Assembly: GCA_946644025.1 (NCBI GenBank)
Contig: CAMPCG010000010.1
Location: 1-23,296, forward strand
Origin: an uncultured Prevotellaceae bacterium
Lineage (GTDB): Bacteria > Bacteroidota > Bacteroidia > Bacteroidales > Bacteroidaceae
Direction of reading: 5' to 3'
Length of the DNA stretch: 23,296 nt
Shown: positions 21,263 to 23,296 of the stretch, one piece after another
How positions within the stretch are numbered: the first letter of the stretch is position 1
Layout: every line of letters begins with the position of its first letter
Made by a program: the position numbers and the translations under genes
The notes under the pieces: generated by a model
Databases searched by the model: none
What the model was told of the DNA's origin: nothing
What the model saw: the letters and a program-made list of their open reading frames with translations, nothing else

Positions 21263-22659
21263 ACATGAACCGCTTCATCGCACTGACAATGAGCCTGGCC
21301 GCCACGCTGGGAAGCCTGCAGCCCCTAACCGCAGGGGCGCAGACCTTTCGCCAGGAGTTCGGCACACCGCGCAAGCCCTTCGTGGAGACCGTGGCCACGA
21401 CCAACCACGCCGACAGCCACTACGCCCTGAGACAGCAGGCCACGCTGCGCGTCGTGGCCCGCGAGGGCGGCGTGCCCGTCCACGGCGCCATGCTACGCTT
21501 CAAGGTGGGCCCGGAGATGCTCCAGCCCGAGCGGTGGGACTCCGTCGCGTTCTGCAATGGCGAGGCCGTCGTCTGCCTGGGCACGCTCACGGAGCCCGGC
21601 TTCCTGGCCTGCCAGTATGAGTTCAGGGCCGCCGACGGCAAGACCTACAAGGACCTGGTGAAGGTGGCCTTCGCGCCCGAGTGCATCAGGACCTTCACGC
21701 CGATGCCCGCCGACTTCAAGGCGTTCTGGCAGAAAGCACTGAAAGAGGCTCGCCAGCAGCCGCTGGAGCCGGAATACACCGACATTCCCGACGCCACCAA
21801 CGACCGCTTCGTCACCCGACGGGTGCGCCTCCACGTGGGCCGCAACAAGTGGATGCAGGGGTTCCTCACCATTCCGCGCAATAGTAACCTCTCACCCCTC
21901 ACCTCTCACCCCTCACCCCAACAATTCCCCGTCGTGCTCTGCCCGCCCGGCGCCGGCAGCCAGAAGATATTTCCCTCAGACTACTTCCCCCAGCGGGGCT
22001 GCATCTACCTGAAGCTGGAGATACACGACAACGACCAGCTGCTGCCCGACGCCGTCTACGACAGCCTGCGCCACGAGCGCTGCGACGGCTACGAGCGCCG
22101 CGGCATGGCCTCGAGAGACACCTATTATTATAAAGATGTGTACGTAGGCTGCGCCCGGGCCGTAGACTTCCTGTGCTCGCTGCCCCAGTGGGACGGCAAG
22201 AACGTCATCGTCACCGGCGGCTCGCAGGGCGGCGCACTGACCATCGTCACGGCGGCGCTCAACGAGAAGGTCACGGCCTGCGCACCCTTCTACCCCGCCC
22301 TGTGCGACCTCACGGGATTCCTGCACCAGCGGGCCGGCGGATGGCCGAAGTTCTTCTCCAGCCACTACAACGGCGGACAGATGGACATCGCCGAGGAACA
22401 GGCCGTAGAGACGCTGCAATACTTCGACGTGGTGAACTTCGCCCGCACGCTCACCGTCCCCACCTTCATGTCGTGGGGCTATAGCGACGACACCTGCTCG
22501 CCCACCAGCGTCTGGGCCGCCTGGAACGAGATAAAAGCGCCAAAGCAGAAAGACATCACCCCCTCAAGCGGACACTGGCGCTTCCCCACAAGCTGGGACA
22601 AGTGCTGGGAGTGGATGTTAAGAGTTAGGAGTTATTTGGAGTTAGGAGTTAAGAGTTAG
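21259..22659 (+). CDS. CE7/AXE1-like acetyl xylan esterase
   Basis: The protein has 466 residues. The Sec signal (about 1-28) ends AGAQ. An N-terminal beta domain (about 40-140) precedes an AXE1-type alpha/beta hydrolase. PADFKAFWQKALKEA (150-164) is the usual start of the catalytic part. The nucleophile is in GGSQGG (Ser322), the acid probably Asp410 in WGYSDDTCSP, and the base His439 in SGHWRFP. Family members deacetylate xylan fragments or xylo-oligosaccharides. Translation overlaps GH3 (ATGA), implying coupled expression; ATG 21265 is an alternative start. Odd features: a heptamer repeat in frame (21885-21919) adds a Ser/Pro-rich loop (residues 209-221) before the FPVVLCPPGAG strand. The last roughly 14 residues (LRVRSYLELGVKS) are read from the large heptamer array, which also supplies the stop codon, so the original C-terminus seems replaced. 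Confidence 0.88.
   Translation: MNMNRFIALTMSLAATLGSLQPLTAGAQTFRQEFGTPRKPFVETVATTNHADSHYALRQQATLRVVAREGGVPVHGAMLRFKVGPEMLQPERWDSVAFCNGEAVVCLGTLTEPGFLACQYEFRAADGKTYKDLVKVAFAPECIRTFTPMPADFKAFWQKALKEARQQPLEPEYTDIPDATNDRFVTRRVRLHVGRNKWMQGFLTIPRNSNLSPLTSHPSPQQFPVVLCPPGAGSQKIFPSDYFPQRGCIYLKLEIHDNDQLLPDAVYDSLRHERCDGYERRGMASRDTYYYKDVYVGCARAVDFLCSLPQWDGKNVIVTGGSQGGALTIVTAALNEKVTACAPFYPALCDLTGFLHQRAGGWPKFFSSHYNGGQMDIAEEQAVETLQYFDVVNFARTLTVPTFMSWGYSDDTCSPTSVWAAWNEIKAPKQKDITPSSGHWRFPTSWDKCWEWMLRVRSYLELGVKS
21885..21919. repeat. Heptamer repeat in frame in the CE7 gene
   Basis: Five contiguous 7-nt units with consensus TCACCYC, the first diverged, sit in the reading frame. They encode the Ser/Pro-rich stretch LSPLTSHPSP just before the first core strand of the hydrolase domain. 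The frame stays open on both sides. Confidence 0.8.
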
Positions 22660-22898
22660 GAGTTAGGAGTTATTAAGAGTTAGGAGTTAGGAATTAGGAG
22701 TTAGGAGTTAGGAGTTATTAGGAGTTAGGAGTTAAGAGTTAGGAGTTAGGAGTTAGGAGTTAAGAGTTATTTGGAGTTAGGAGTTAAGAGTTAGGAGTTA
22801 GGAGTTAAGAGCAGAGGGGTGAACTCCTAACTCTTAACTCCTAACTCCTAACTCCAAATAACTCCTAACTCCTAACTCCTAACTCTTAACTCCTAACT
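22617..22898. repeat. Large convergent heptamer array with inverted repeat
   Basis: About 195 bp of TTAGGAG/TTAAGAG units (22617-22811) are followed by a 12-nt non-repeat spacer and about 77 bp of the complementary units (22823-22898). The two parts pair as an almost perfect inverted repeat of about 77 bp. Each carries the same irregular landmark, TTATTTGGAG (or its complement), at matching positions near 22767 and 22861; a third copy is at 22632. The array lies between the convergent CE7 and CE1 genes. It encodes the CE7 C-terminus and could act as a bidirectional terminator, though it lacks a classical T-tract. Confidence 0.9.
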
Positions 22899-22904
22899 GC
22901 TCAC

Positions 22905-23296
<392 letters not shown>

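Noticed and set aside
22617..22898. CRISPR array
   Set aside because: The period is 7 nt with no unique spacers and no cas genes.

Overview
The window looks like a polysaccharide utilization locus (PUL) from a Bacteroidota chromosome, most likely a gut or rumen Prevotellaceae. The genus is an inference. The phylum rests on two tandem SusC/SusD pairs, SPII lipoproteins, promoters of the Bacteroidota type (TTTG at -33, TAnnTTTG at -7), starts without Shine-Dalgarno sequences, and a membrane-tethered TPR/helix-turn-helix protein. The enzyme set is GH115 alpha-glucuronidase, GH3 beta-xylosidase-like enzyme, CE7/AXE1-like acetyl esterase and a CE1-type esterase. This points to decorated glucurono(arabino)xylan: side-chain and ester removal plus final xylosidase action. 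No backbone endoxylanase (GH10/GH11/GH5/GH8) lies in the window.

Layout. 1-1003 has no convincing gene but holds three stem-forming repeat structures. Minus strand, read right to left: SusC1 (18814-15680), SusD1 (15589-13637), a strong terminator, SusC2 (13092-9772), SusD2 (9714-7786), a second terminator, a promoter abutting a small repeat-type lipoprotein (7669-7058), an overlapping PD40 beta-propeller lipoprotein with a CxxCH haem-c motif (7089-5539), GH115 (5433-2833) with its own promoter, a terminator, and the TPR/HTH protein (2668-1004) with its own promoter. Plus strand, divergent from SusC1: GH3 (19094-21262) and CE7 esterase (21259-22659) overlap by ATGA. Convergent to them is the 3' part of a CE1 esterase (23296-22905), cut by the window edge.

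How the genes work together (inference): SusC/SusD pairs bind and import xylo-oligosaccharides; GH115 removes (4-O-methyl)glucuronic acid; CE7 and CE1 remove acetyl and possibly feruloyl esters; GH3 releases xylose. The lipoprotein pair has no assigned role.

The most unusual content is not a gene. Two kinds of small repeat are scattered through spacers and inside reading frames. (1) Heptanucleotide tandem repeats, with a different unit at each site. They supply signal peptides, stop codons, in-frame peptide insertions and a roughly 280-bp convergent array with a large inverted repeat. (2) Small palindromes of 17-20 bp (7-8 bp arms, 3-4 nt loops) in several families. One family has three copies related by compensatory base-pair changes; another is inserted in frame at four or more places. 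I could not check by database search whether these are already described.
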